A stretch of DNA of 64,000 bases from Campylobacter hyointestinalis subsp. lawsonii (GCF_013372165.1 NZ_CP053828.1:1054001-1118000), one strand, 5' to 3'; shown: positions 32,327-42,003, numbered from the stretch's first letter. The notes: generated from the sequence alone by a model not told the origin. Numbers and translations: made by a program.

Positions 32327-35300
32327 TTAAAATCTAAGTCCAGCTGTGATGGCTGTATTTATGCTATGCTCATTTTTTGCTATCTCGCTTGAGATAAGGA
32401 ATTTAATAAATTTATTGCCTTTTTCGATATTTGTATCGATACCAAAATAAACGCTATCTTTATTTAGCTTATAATTATGCGTCCAAGTGCTATTACTAGC
32501 ATCAACAAAATACTCTTTACTAGCAAAATTATCACTATTTAAACGCCTTGTATAAAACGCAAAGCCATTTAAGGTGGTAAAAGTATTATTTTGGTTGATG
32601 AAGCTATAAGCTAGATTTCCACCTAGGCTTAAATTTAAAGTATCTAAATCTATATCATTATAGCCCTTAGCAAGTATGCCGCCACTCTCTTTAAAGCCAT
32701 CTTGTTTAGAGTATATGTAATTTAAGATAGAAATCGGCGTCCAAACAAGGTTATCACCGATGATAAAATCTTTTGATATACCAAGCTCAGTTGAGACAAA
32801 ATAGCTCTTATAATCTGCTTGAAGCTTTGTATCTTGTGTTAAAATTTGACGCTCCATATCGTTAAAGGCTAGTCCAAAATCCACTCCGCCTATTAAGCTA
32901 ACAACTCCAAAATCTTTTAAGCCGTTTAATCCAACAGAGACTATCTGACTTTTTAAGTCTGAAAATTTATAATCTCCATTTTGGTATGAGTAGTTTAAAA
33001 ATGCCCCTACTCTCACATCATCACTTATCCATTTTCTAGTGTTTAGATCCACAGAGTAGGCATTAGTTTTATACCCATCGCCTTTGAAGTTCGTGTATGA
33101 GACCTTGCTTGAGATTTCGCTTTTGCTTAAAGCATCATTATAATCTTGTAAGATATCATAGACCATATTATCAGCCATATCGCTATTTATAAGGGCTAAT
33201 TGCGAATTTTTAGCTATTGCAGCGACTTTAGCAGCATTACTTAGTGAGCCTCCAGCTAAAAAAGAGATATTATTTAGCATAGAGCGATTTTGGAAATTTA
33301 GCGTATCTTTTGTATTTGAAAGAGTATCATTTGGGTTTGTGCTAGATAAAATTTCTTGTTTTTCATCTTGACTTTTTCCACCTAATTCTCCAAAGAATTG
33401 TTTATATTTTTGGCTTAAATTCGCTGAACTGCTAATCTGCATCAATGCCTGAGATACTGCCAAGTTTGTAGCTGGTGAGGCGTTTGTAGGCTTATAGGCA
33501 TCTTCTTTTACTTCTACTATTATAGTGTTGTTGCCAAAATTATTTGTGTTTTCATTGCTTGGTGGATTTATGTTTTCACTGCTTTGATTGCCATTATTTT
33601 TATTTTCTAGATTGTTGTTCTCATTATTTGGCTTGTTGTTCTCACTGCTTGGTGGATTTATGTTTTCATTGCTTTGATTGCTAGAATTGTTGGTGTTTTC
33701 ACTGCTTTGATTGCCATTATTTTTATTTTCTAGATTGTTGTTCTCATTATTTGGCTTGTTGTTCTCACTGCTTGGTGGATTTATGCTTTCATTGCTTTGA
33801 TTGCTAGAATTGTTGGTGTTTTCACTTGATATTATTGTGTTATTATCTTTTAGCTTAAAATTTAAAGTGCTTGTATCTAGGACTGAGATATTAGTAAATT
33901 TATCTAAATTCCCATTCTCACTAAGCTTATTAAAATTAATTGTAATCTCTTGTCCATTGTGAAAAAACTCCCCACTAAGCGGGATATAAACCAAATTTCC
34001 GCCCTTGATATCATAGTTTGTAGCGATGATATCTGAGTTGGTGGTATTATTGAAATTTATATGTAGATTGCCGTTTTGATTTTGGGTATATGTGCCATTT
34101 ACATTTAAAACGCCGATTTGCCCCGCTCCACCAGGCATCACAATACCGCTTTCATTAGTGAGATTTTTGGCTATGGTTCCAGTTCCGCTTATCATACCAC
34201 GATTTCTAGCAAAAACATCACCATTTATCAGCTTTCCGACGATTCTAGCCTCACCGCCATTGATAGCGTATAAATTTTGTTTAGCGTTAGTTTCGCCTGA
34301 TATTAGAATTTGACCGCCATTATCAGCATATAGATCTGAATTCTCCGCCGTTACGCTATCAAACTCTAAAATCCCGCCACGAGCTATCGTAGGTCCGTTG
34401 TATCTTAAAGTATTTTGGCTAAATTTAAGCGTTCCATTTCCCGTTTTTATAAATCCAGCTTGTAAAGTGGATAAATTCGATTTTACTCTATCATCGCTTT
34501 TAAGAGAGTTTGTAGCGTCGTTTAAATGGTATGTATCATCCCATTTTATCTCATCTATGTCATTTGTGAAAGTGCCATTTAGCCCATTTGTATCGATGGT
34601 GTAAAATCCATAATACTTTTTAACTCCATTACCGTCGTCAAACTCTTGGATATCATTAGGATTTAGGCGATTTATATTTAGCGCTGCTAAGCCATTTAAG
34701 GCTTTTTGAGCGTCTAAAATACCACTACCAATGAAATCTTCTTTACTTAGTTTCATCACTGCTACCGAATTTGCTTTGAGACTGCTACTAGCATCGGCGT
34801 TGCTTTTTAGTAAATGTTCTATTATATATTTTGCTATGCTTTCATCATCTTGGCTTGATTTAAATCCAGCTGCTACTAAATCTTTTTTGACTTGTTCGAA
34901 GTCTATAGCTTTATCTTTTGTTGGCACTTCTTTATTGATATAAAAAATGCTATAAAACTCAGACAAGCCATTTTTGCCTACATTTTTAGTTACAACCAAA
35001 TTTGGAGTCTCTATATTTTTATTCGCCGTAGTTAGCAAGATATCGCCGATTTGTGAGCCATTTAAAAATGGAAATTTCTGCTCTACTAAAGTTGCCACCC
35101 CGCTTACAAATGGCGCTGCAAAGCTAGTCCCAGAATCTATGATAGTGGTGGTTTGGTCTGTTTTTATATCCTTGCTATAAATATCATAATATATATAGCC
35201 ATATCTACCATTTGCCGTTACTATGTTTTGAGCTGGTGCCATAATGCCATAAAGAGACGCTCCACCTTTAAAAAAATTGCTATAAGCATAAATTCCTTGC

Positions 35301-36190
35301 TTTGTGATGAGATCATTTAGGATTACCTTGCTTTTATCGCCTCTGCCTTGGCTCCATTTATCTGCTACTGCTTTCCAGTCTTCTTCCGCAATGGCGCTGA
35401 TTTTAAACTTTCCGTCATTTTGGATAGTAATTTTATCAGCATTCAAGCCCCCAACAGCCAAAAGCCCACGATAGCTCTCATCATAGCTTGGCAAAATAGA
35501 ATTCGCTCTAGGTGAGCTAAAACCATCATTTCCTACGCCTACTACATTTAATATCCCTTGCTCTTTAGATAGCTCAGCTAGGGCTTGAGCCCTTTGCAAA
35601 CTTATATCGCTTTGAGTGAGCTTTTTAAATTCTTCATAACTTATAGTGTTGCTATTTTGATTGCTTATATCTATAAACTCTAGGCCATTGCCCCATTTGC
35701 GATTTATAAGAGCAAATCCATCACTAGCGTAGCTATGATTTATTACTTTTACGCCACTATCTATCATCTTTTGGATATCTGCTTTTATATCGCCTGAGTA
35801 TAGCGGGCTTGGATTTAGATAGGCTAATCCATAGTATTTAGCACCGTTTGCTACTCCTTTTAGCTCATCACCATTACCGACTATAAGCGATGCCACTTGA
35901 GTGCCGTGAAGCATAGTAGCTTTATCGTTGCCAGCAAAGCGATCGCTATCAATTTTATTATTGATCGAACCTATTAATTTATCTTTTAAGATAGGATTAT
36001 TTGTGTTAAATACGCTATCTACAACGCCGACCACCACGCCAGTGCCGTTTATATTTGGATTTTCTTGTCTTGCCTTATCAAGATTGATTAATTTATCAGC
36101 AACTTCATTTGCTTGTGTTGATGCATTTGTATTTGATAATAAAACCGTTGCACATACTAATGAGAATGTGATTTTTGAAATTTTATTCAT
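32327..36190 (-). CDS. Subtilisin-like (S8) serine protease autotransporter
   Basis: The protein (1287 aa) has a signal peptide (residues 1-~24) and an S8 peptidase domain with the triad Asp58 (GVVVGVVDSV), His95 (MLHGTQVAS) and Ser near 355 (DSGTSFAAPFVSG). His is in HGTQ rather than the usual HGTH. Residues ~560-760 form a beta-helix-like passenger with GGQILISGET and GTGTIAKNLTNESG, typical of autotransporters. Next comes an Asn/Ser/Pro/Glu linker with two 41-residue repeats. The C-terminal ~270 residues are a beta-barrel ending in AGLRF with terminal Phe. It would be secreted to the surface and may cleave host or bacterial surface proteins. It converges with the regulator gene. Confidence 0.92.
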   Translation of the reverse strand: MNKISKITFSLVCATVLLSNTNASTQANEVADKLINLDKARQENPNINGTGVVVGVVDSVFNTNNPILKDKLIGSINNKIDSDRFAGNDKATMLHGTQVASLIVGNGDELKGVANGAKYYGLAYLNPSPLYSGDIKADIQKMIDSGVKVINHSYASDGFALINRKWGNGLEFIDISNQNSNTISYEEFKKLTQSDISLQRAQALAELSKEQGILNVVGVGNDGFSSPRANSILPSYDESYRGLLAVGGLNADKITIQNDGKFKISAIAEEDWKAVADKWSQGRGDKSKVILNDLITKQGIYAYSNFFKGGASLYGIMAPAQNIVTANGRYGYIYYDIYSKDIKTDQTTTIIDSGTSFAAPFVSGVATLVEQKFPFLNGSQIGDILLTTANKNIETPNLVVTKNVGKNGLSEFYSIFYINKEVPTKDKAIDFEQVKKDLVAAGFKSSQDDESIAKYIIEHLLKSNADASSSLKANSVAVMKLSKEDFIGSGILDAQKALNGLAALNINRLNPNDIQEFDDGNGVKKYYGFYTIDTNGLNGTFTNDIDEIKWDDTYHLNDATNSLKSDDRVKSNLSTLQAGFIKTGNGTLKFSQNTLRYNGPTIARGGILEFDSVTAENSDLYADNGGQILISGETNAKQNLYAINGGEARIVGKLINGDVFARNRGMISGTGTIAKNLTNESGIVMPGGAGQIGVLNVNGTYTQNQNGNLHINFNNTTNSDIIATNYDIKGGNLVYIPLSGEFFHNGQEITINFNKLSENGNLDKFTNISVLDTSTLNFKLKDNNTIISSENTNNSSNQSNESINPPSSENNKPNNENNNLENKNNGNQSSENTNNSSNQSNENINPPSSENNKPNNENNNLENKNNGNQSSENINPPSNENTNNFGNNTIIVEVKEDAYKPTNASPATNLAVSQALMQISSSANLSQKYKQFFGELGGKSQDEKQEILSSTNPNDTLSNTKDTLNFQNRSMLNNISFLAGGSLSNAAKVAAIAKNSQLALINSDMADNMVYDILQDYNDALSKSEISSKVSYTNFKGDGYKTNAYSVDLNTRKWISDDVRVGAFLNYSYQNGDYKFSDLKSQIVSVGLNGLKDFGVVSLIGGVDFGLAFNDMERQILTQDTKLQADYKSYFVSTELGISKDFIIGDNLVWTPISILNYIYSKQDGFKESGGILAKGYNDIDLDTLNLSLGGNLAYSFINQNNTFTTLNGFAFYTRRLNSDNFASKEYFVDASNSTWTHNYKLNKDSVYFGIDTNIEKGNKFIKFLISSEIAKNEHSINTAITAGLRF
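33584..33829 (-). repeat. Two 123-bp tandem repeats inside the protease autotransporter
   Basis: The unit encodes 41 residues (SSENTNNSSNQSNENINPP followed by an Asn-rich half). Two nearly identical full copies stand in tandem, followed by a partial third and a fourth degenerate run (33540-33583). The 123-bp period keeps the frame, so changes in copy number only lengthen or shorten the linker between passenger and barrel. Confidence 0.88.
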
Positions 36191-36394
36191 TTACGCCCCC
36201 TTCTACATAGCTTAAATCAACTTTGGAAAGCAATTTAAATATTCAAAATTAAATCTGTAAATTTAATAAATTTAAAATTAAATTTCCATTAAATATATTA
36301 TATATATTTATAAGTATAATCGAAAAAAATAAATATTTTTTGATAAAAATCAAATTTAAAAAATCAAATTTAATAAAAATAAAATGAGAATTTT

Positions 36395-36421
36395 AAAAGC
36401 CCCGCAAATAGCGAGGCTTTT
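36395..36421 (-). terminator. Rho-independent terminator after haoA
   Basis: AAAAGCCCCGC and GCGAGGCTTTT pair with one mismatch around a 5-base loop, with T/A runs on both sides, about 17 bases after the haoA stop on the minus strand. It could work in both directions. Confidence 0.75.
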
Positions 36422-36437
36422 TGTAAAGTGAAAAAGA

Positions 36438-37787
36438 CTATTCTATTTTGCCGCTTTTGATACGTGCATCATAGATATCTTGTAGTTTTCTGATGTCTTG
36501 TTGTACTTCGAATACACCATGCCAGTGAGCATAGTCAGGAGCGCCCATTACAGCACCCATTCTCATACGACGACCTTCGTGATGCCATAAGTGGTAGTAA
36601 ATTCTTTGGAATTCATCTGCCCACTCATCAGCTTTTAGAAGACCTTTTGCTTTCAAGTCATCAAGCATTTTCTTAGCATCTGCGTGATAGCTATTGTATA
36701 GTTCAACATGCATATCAGCACTTACAAAGAATGAATCAGTTGATTTAGTTGAGTGACAAGATTTACATACTTGTTTCATCTCAGCTCTAGCAGCCTCAGG
36801 TCCTTTTGGATTACCTGCAAGTACATTACCAGCTGTCATTTTACCAGATTTAGCATATTCAAACGCAGCAGTTTCGAAACCGCCTGTTCTTTGTTTGCTA
36901 TGTGGAGCCCATAGATTCCATTTTAGACGTAAGCTAACATTGTGAGTAGTGTTTAGATCACCTATTCCGCTCATATGACAAGTAGCGCAAGTCGGAGCTC
37001 TATAGTCTGGAACATCCCAAGTATCTGGAGCGCTATCCCATTTCCATTTATTGCCCTCAGCATTGAAGATCTTTCCGTGCATTGAGTTATTATAGATCTC
37101 GATGTTTGGATGATCAGGTCCAAGGTGGCAAGATGCACAAGCAGTTGGTTTTCTAGCTTCAGTCATATCAAATGTATGGCTTGAGTGGCAAGATTTACAA
37201 CTACCTACGCTACCATCAGGATAAGCATTGCCTATACCATAGTTAGGCCAACCTTTACCAGGAACTGGATAACCTTCTTTATCTAGTTTGATCTCCATAC
37301 CGTGGCATTGTATACAACCAGTTGCAGCCGGAGAATCTTTAAGATCTGGATGATCTCTACCCTCATAGTGGTACATTAGATCTATCATACCTTTTTTAGC
37401 AAACATTTGAACTCCACCTCTTGCGTGACCACTTTGTTGGAATTCTTCAACTTCTTTAGAGTGGCATTTAGCACAAGTTTTTGGGCTTACTAAAATACTT
37501 ACGTGATTACCACTATCTTTTGGGTGCTCTTTTTTGATCGCCATAGGGCTATCAGCTGGAACTGCGTGACAATCCAAGCAGCTTACACCAGCGTGAGCAT
37601 GGCGTGAACTTTTCCAATCATTTACGATACCAGGAGTTTTATCAGCGTGACACTCCACACATTGCTTAGCCAATGGGCTTAAGCTTCTATCAACCTTCAT
37701 TGTTTTTGTAAGATTGATATTTCCAACGCTATCAGCATAAGCGATAGCGGCAAAACAGGTTAATGCTAAAACTAATTTTTTAAGCAT
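36438..37787 (-). CDS. haoA: Octaheme c-type cytochrome, epsilonproteobacterial hydroxylamine oxidoreductase-like (Hao)
   Basis: The protein (449 aa) has a signal peptide ending AYA. It carries eight CxxCH motifs: CVECH, CLDCH, CAKCH, CIQCH, CKSCH, CASCH, CATCH and CKSCH. This matches the octaheme Hao family and excludes NrfA, which has five haems and a CxxCK. The C-terminal region has the His-rich FQRIYYHLWHHEGRRMRMGA typical of Hao. In Epsilonproteobacteria, Hao is thought to work in the reducing direction, turning nitrite or hydroxylamine into ammonium. It follows haoC by 13 bases and has its own terminator. Confidence 0.9.
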   Translation of the reverse strand: MLKKLVLALTCFAAIAYADSVGNINLTKTMKVDRSLSPLAKQCVECHADKTPGIVNDWKSSRHAHAGVSCLDCHAVPADSPMAIKKEHPKDSGNHVSILVSPKTCAKCHSKEVEEFQQSGHARGGVQMFAKKGMIDLMYHYEGRDHPDLKDSPAATGCIQCHGMEIKLDKEGYPVPGKGWPNYGIGNAYPDGSVGSCKSCHSSHTFDMTEARKPTACASCHLGPDHPNIEIYNNSMHGKIFNAEGNKWKWDSAPDTWDVPDYRAPTCATCHMSGIGDLNTTHNVSLRLKWNLWAPHSKQRTGGFETAAFEYAKSGKMTAGNVLAGNPKGPEAARAEMKQVCKSCHSTKSTDSFFVSADMHVELYNSYHADAKKMLDDLKAKGLLKADEWADEFQRIYYHLWHHEGRRMRMGAVMGAPDYAHWHGVFEVQQDIRKLQDIYDARIKSGKIE

Positions 37788-37800
37788 TTTGCTAATCTCC

Positions 37801-38358
37801 TTACTTTGTAATATTTAAATCACCAAATTTAGCTTTAAGGTGAAAACCAAGATTTTTGTGCCCGACGTGCTCATGACATTCGACACAAGTTTTGTTTATG
37901 TTTTTGGCAAAATAATCACGGTGTGGCAAAAACGACTTCATATTTTGTGAAGAAACATTTTTTATGTCACCATGGCAGTGCATACAACCACTATCATACA
38001 CATATCTCTTAGACTCTTTTCTTCTAGCTTCCCAGTCGTATTTTTCTGGGTTGCCAAAGAGCGTAATGGCACCTTCAACCATACCATTGACAGCCTTTTG
38101 ATATGTATATTTAACTATATTGTCATGTGGTAAGTGACAAGCAACGCATTCTGCTTTAAATCCAACTTTGTTATTTCCGCCATGAATGTCGTTTTTATAC
38201 GAGCCAACCATAGGTTCCATAACATGGCAAGATACGCAAAACTTATCTCCACCGGTCACATACATAAACTGTGCTATACCAAGAGCAAATCCAAGCCCAA
38301 CTAAGCCACCTATAACAAAGATAACTATAGTAAAAAGCTTTGTCTTTCTCAACTCCAC
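37801..38358 (-). CDS. haoC: NapC/NirT-type tetraheme quinol dehydrogenase HaoC
   Basis: The protein (185 aa) has one N-terminal membrane anchor (residues ~10-32) and four CxxCH motifs: CVSCH, CVACH, CMHCH and CVECH. This is the NapC/NrfH layout. It should oxidise menaquinol at the membrane and hand electrons to HaoA. The preferred start is GTG close behind GGGAGGGGA; a TTG two codons later also fits. It is the first gene of haoCA and lies behind a promoter with a short palindrome. Confidence 0.9.
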   Translation of the reverse strand: MELRKTKLFTIVIFVIGGLVGLGFALGIAQFMYVTGGDKFCVSCHVMEPMVGSYKNDIHGGNNKVGFKAECVACHLPHDNIVKYTYQKAVNGMVEGAITLFGNPEKYDWEARRKESKRYVYDSGCMHCHGDIKNVSSQNMKSFLPHRDYFAKNINKTCVECHEHVGHKNLGFHLKAKFGDLNITK

Positions 38359-38389
38359 TCCCCTCCCTAGAAAATTTCTTTTCTACAAT

Positions 38390-38406
38390 TTAGAACGGTA
38401 TTCTAA
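38390..38406 (-). promoter_or_regulatory. haoCA promoter with an overlapping palindrome
   Basis: On the minus strand, GTTAGAATACC supplies a -10 box (TAGAAT, 38400-38405) 42 bases before haoC. It lies within TTAGAA-N5-TTCTAA, a 6+6 dyad. A dyad on a -10 box would suit repression; on its own, 6-bp arms could be chance. Confidence 0.45.
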
Positions 38407-38459
38407 CATATTTTTAATAAAATTGAAACAATAAAATAAATAAATTTATAATTATTTAT

Positions 38460-39098
38460 TTATTGATTAAAAATGCTTATAAGCTTTTCATTATCTTTAA
38501 AGATAAGATTAAGGTTATCATCAAATTTAATTAAGTTTTGCTGTTTGAATTGTGCAATAATTCTTGAAAAAGTTTCGGGCGTAATATTCAGTATAGACGC
38601 TATTTGAACGTGTTTTAGCGTAGAAAATAGCTCATGATTTTCTACTATAAATTTTGCTACTTTTGCATCACTTTTAAGAGTTAGTTCATTTTGTAACACA
38701 TTGTTCATAATTCTAAGTTTTGAAGCCATAGATTTTAAAAGTTTAAAGCAAATTTTTGGATTTTGTAAAAATTCTGTTTCAAATTTGTGATAATTTATCC
38801 TTAGAACCTCAGAATCGCTTAAAAATATACCACTAGCAGGATAAGGTATATTTTCAAAATTTACTAGTTCGGCCACCAAAGAGATCGGAGTAATCGTATG
38901 TAGAAATATCTCTTTGCCTTTTGGAGTTGTTTTATAAATTTTTATAGTTCCTTTTAAGAGTACATTGAACCACTTTGCTTCTTCGCCTTCAATAAATAAA
39001 AACTCATCTCTTTTATAGTTTTTTAAAACAGAGATATTTTCAAGCTTTTTTATCTCTTCTTCATTTAGATCTGTAAAAAATGGGATTTGCTTTATCAA
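38460..39098 (-). CDS. Crp/Fnr family transcriptional regulator upstream of haoCA
   Basis: The protein (212 aa) has a cyclic-nucleotide-binding-like sensor domain (residues ~1-120, e.g. RDEFLFIEGEEAKWFNVLLKGTIKIYKTTPKGKE) and a C-terminal helix-turn-helix (HVQIASILNITPETFSRIIAQFKQQNLI). No Fnr-type Cys cluster is present. It uses a TTG start preceded by AAGGAA. It lies 102 bases upstream of haoC on the same strand and is the natural candidate for nitrite- or NO-responsive control of haoCA, by analogy with NssR-type regulators. The effector is unproven. Confidence 0.82.
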   Translation of the reverse strand: MIKQIPFFTDLNEEEIKKLENISVLKNYKRDEFLFIEGEEAKWFNVLLKGTIKIYKTTPKGKEIFLHTITPISLVAELVNFENIPYPASGIFLSDSEVLRINYHKFETEFLQNPKICFKLLKSMASKLRIMNNVLQNELTLKSDAKVAKFIVENHELFSTLKHVQIASILNITPETFSRIIAQFKQQNLIKFDDNLNLIFKDNEKLISIFNQ

Positions 39099-39109
39099 AA
39101 TTTATTCCT

Positions 39110-40087
39110 TTACTCAAACAAGCTTTCTTCGTTTATTTTTTCATTTAGCATAGCACTTAGCTCTTCAAACTCAGCTTTGACAAGAGCGTATCTAAAATCT
39201 TTTAAATTCTTTAGCTCTTTTATATCATTAAAAATAAAATCTGCATCAAAACCTACTTTTTGCGTACTTGGGACGCATATCAAAACATCACTAAATTTAG
39301 ATTTTAAAAAACTAGCTTCTTTTATAAATAACTCATCATCATTTTCTACTATAAAAGCTCTCTCAGTGCTACCAAATGGTTTCATACAAAAAAATCTATC
39401 TATAAACAAAGGCTTAAAATGTGGAAAATCATTTATGTTTTTAAATTTAAAATCTATATTTTTACTTATAAAAAAGTGTGTTATTTTAGATAGTTCATCT
39501 GCAAAAATATATGGAAACATAATGTTTTGATAGTAGTTTTTAGCAAGCAAGGCATTTGTAAAAAAGATAGAACTTTTATTTATAAAAACAGCCTTTTCAT
39601 CTTCTAAATACGAAAAGCTAGGAGTTAATTTTTCTAGCACTTGTAAATGGGGGCAAAAAAATATGCTATTTTGCTCAGCTTCTAGAATTTCTAAAAATAT
39701 ATTTTGCAGATTAGAACCGATTAATTTTACTTTTTTTGGTATCGTCAAATGCTTTAATATACAAAACTCAACAGCTTTTACACAGATAAAACTTATCTCT
39801 TTACTAGTAGCAAAAAACCGAATCAAACGAAGCAAACATAGGTTTAAGCTATCTACTTTTATATATGCTATTTCGCTTTCTAAAACCTTTAGTTTCGTAT
39901 CAAAGATAACGGCGTAAGCACCATTTGCAATAGCTTTTGCCACTTCGTTTTTATCGCCGTCAAAAGTTATAAAAGCAAAACCATTTTTAGCCAAATTCGC
40001 ATCAATGCAAAATCCACTCACCATACTTATCTTTGGGCTATTTTGTAGCTCTCCATCGACAAGGCGAGTTAGATTTTCTATACGCAT
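39110..40087 (-). CDS. Protein with a Mur-ligase N-terminal-like domain and a degenerate remainder
   Basis: The protein (325 aa) starts like the UDP-binding N-terminal domain of MurE/MurF: VSGFCIDANLAKNGFAFITFDGDKNEVAKAIANGAYAVIFDT, then YIKVDSLNLCLLRLIRFFA. The expected P-loop (GTxGKT) is missing, and the remaining 220 residues have no motif I know. It is coupled to metG (TAATG) and precedes the haoCA regulator, the place of the uncharacterised Cj0837c in C. jejuni. It may supply or relate to the domain that the MurF of this window lacks. Confidence 0.55.
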   Translation of the reverse strand: MRIENLTRLVDGELQNSPKISMVSGFCIDANLAKNGFAFITFDGDKNEVAKAIANGAYAVIFDTKLKVLESEIAYIKVDSLNLCLLRLIRFFATSKEISFICVKAVEFCILKHLTIPKKVKLIGSNLQNIFLEILEAEQNSIFFCPHLQVLEKLTPSFSYLEDEKAVFINKSSIFFTNALLAKNYYQNIMFPYIFADELSKITHFFISKNIDFKFKNINDFPHFKPLFIDRFFCMKPFGSTERAFIVENDDELFIKEASFLKSKFSDVLICVPSTQKVGFDADFIFNDIKELKNLKDFRYALVKAEFEELSAMLNEKINEESLFE

Positions 40088-41976
40088 TATCCTACTAAAC
40101 TTCCGTTTTTTACAGGTGCTAAAGTACTAAGAAGAGTTAAGCTGCCATCTTCTGCACTAAGTATCATTCCTTCGCTTAAGTGTTTAAATATCTTAGCCGG
40201 TTTTAAGTTTGCTAAAACACAAACTTGCTTTCCTATTAGATCTTTTGGTTCGTAAAATTTAGCAATACCGCTTATGATCTGACGAGGATTAGCTTCGCCA
40301 AGATCGATTTTAAACTTCAAAAGTTTATCACTACCCTCGATATTATCACACTCTAAGATAGTTCCTACTTTTATCACGCATTTTTTAAAGTCGTCGATTT
40401 TTATCTCTTGTTTATTTTCTATAGGCTCTATTTTTTGAAGTGGAGGCGGTGCCATTAGTTCTGATTCTACTTTGGTAAAAAGAGGTTCTGTATCACTTGA
40501 TTTTAAATTTAAAAGCTCATTTTTTAAAATAATGTCATTATAAGTCTTAGTATTTATCTCAAAACCCAAAGTTTTAGCTATTTTCTCACTACTTTTTGGC
40601 ATAGCAGGACTTAGTAGCACGGCAACTTTTGCAAGTAAATTTGCTACTAAAGCAACTAAAGCATTTGCCTCATCACTTTTGCCCTCTTTTATCAAATTCC
40701 AAGGCTCATACTTTGCCACGCTTGCATTTGCTAAATTTAAAACTTTCCAAAGCTCCTCCAAATAACGATTTGTAGCTATTTCGTTTATAGCTTCTATAGC
40801 ACCTTCAAGATGAGTTTTGGCAGTCTCTAACTCTGCTAAATAAAACTTAGCCACGTTTTCTCTGTTTATATCATAGTTTGAGTATTTTGAGCTCATTCCG
40901 ACTATACGACTTAGTAAATTTCCTAGATCATTGCTAAGCTCACTATTTATACGATCCATAAGAGCTTTTTGAGAAAAATCGCCGTCTTGACCAAATGGCA
41001 CTTCTCTAAGCAAAAAGTATCTAAAAGCCTCAAGCCCATAAGCATCTGCAACCTGTTTAGGATCTACTACGTTTCCTATGCTTTTACTCATCTTTTTGCC
41101 ATCTCTTGTCCACCAGCCATGAGCAGCCACGCTAGTAGGAAGAGGAAGTTCTAAACTCATCAAAAATGCAGGCCAATACACGGCGTGGAATCTTAAGATA
41201 TCTTTTCCGACTAAATGTATCGTGTCATTCCAATAATCCATTCTTTTGTTATCAGTAGTATAACCAAGTGCTGAAAGATAGTTTATAAGAGCGTCTAGCC
41301 ACACATACATCACATGACGCGGTTCATTTAAACTACTAGGAAGCTTCACTCCCCACTCAAAGCTAGTTCTAGTGATAGATAGATCTTTTAAACCGCCTTT
41401 TACAAAGCTTATAATTTCATTTTTTTTGCCTTTTGGAAGTATGCAGCTGTCTTTTTCATACCATTTTAAAAGTTTTTCTTGATAGGTAGATAGTTTAAAA
41501 AAGTAGCTTTCTTCTTTTACTATACGGGTTTTTTTGCCACAATCAGGGCAAAACTCTTCATCTATAAGATCTTTTGTAGGAAAAAAACTCTCACAACTAA
41601 CGCAGTAATTGCCTTCATACTCGCCTTTATAGATATCTCCTTTTTCATACATTTTCATAAATGCATTTTGAGCTGTAAGCTTGTGATCTTCATCAGTAGT
41701 GCGGATAAATCTATCATAGCTTATATCAAAACTATCCCAAAGCGATTTAAACTTAGCACTCACTTCATCAGCATACTCTTTTGGTGTTTTATTGTGTGCT
41801 TTAGCAGCTTCTTCTATCTTTTGACCATGCTCGTCAGTGCCTGTTAAAAAAAACGTATCATATCCTGCTAATCGGTAATACCTAGCCATAGTATCTGCTA
41901 TAATGGTTGTATATGCGTGACCGATATGCGGTACGTCATTTACATAATAAATAGGTGTAGTTATGTATTTTTTCAT
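40087..41976 (-). CDS. metG: Methionyl-tRNA synthetase
   Basis: The protein (629 aa) charges tRNA-Met. It shows the HIGH-type PHIGHAYTTI at residue 16, a zinc-binding CVSCESFF...CPDCGK insert near 125, and the KMSKS loop (DGKKMSKSIGN) near 300. The C-terminal ~100 residues are a Trbp111/EMAP-like tRNA-binding domain (KVGTILECDNIEGSDKLLKFKIDLG). It lies in the conserved run mobB-fbp-Cys-rich gene-metG. Confidence 0.97.
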   Translation of the reverse strand: MKKYITTPIYYVNDVPHIGHAYTTIIADTMARYYRLAGYDTFFLTGTDEHGQKIEEAAKAHNKTPKEYADEVSAKFKSLWDSFDISYDRFIRTTDEDHKLTAQNAFMKMYEKGDIYKGEYEGNYCVSCESFFPTKDLIDEEFCPDCGKKTRIVKEESYFFKLSTYQEKLLKWYEKDSCILPKGKKNEIISFVKGGLKDLSITRTSFEWGVKLPSSLNEPRHVMYVWLDALINYLSALGYTTDNKRMDYWNDTIHLVGKDILRFHAVYWPAFLMSLELPLPTSVAAHGWWTRDGKKMSKSIGNVVDPKQVADAYGLEAFRYFLLREVPFGQDGDFSQKALMDRINSELSNDLGNLLSRIVGMSSKYSNYDINRENVAKFYLAELETAKTHLEGAIEAINEIATNRYLEELWKVLNLANASVAKYEPWNLIKEGKSDEANALVALVANLLAKVAVLLSPAMPKSSEKIAKTLGFEINTKTYNDIILKNELLNLKSSDTEPLFTKVESELMAPPPLQKIEPIENKQEIKIDDFKKCVIKVGTILECDNIEGSDKLLKFKIDLGEANPRQIISGIAKFYEPKDLIGKQVCVLANLKPAKIFKHLSEGMILSAEDGSLTLLSTLAPVKNGSLVG

Positions 41977-42003
41977 TATTTTTTTTCCTTATTATAGTTA
42001 AAT

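Noticed and set aside
33540-33840. CRISPR array or non-coding satellite
   Set aside because: The 123-bp units have no spacers and stay in frame inside the protease autotransporter.
36438-37787. Reading the multiheme gene as pentaheme nitrite reductase NrfA
   Set aside because: It has eight CxxCH motifs and no CxxCK, so Hao fits and NrfA does not.
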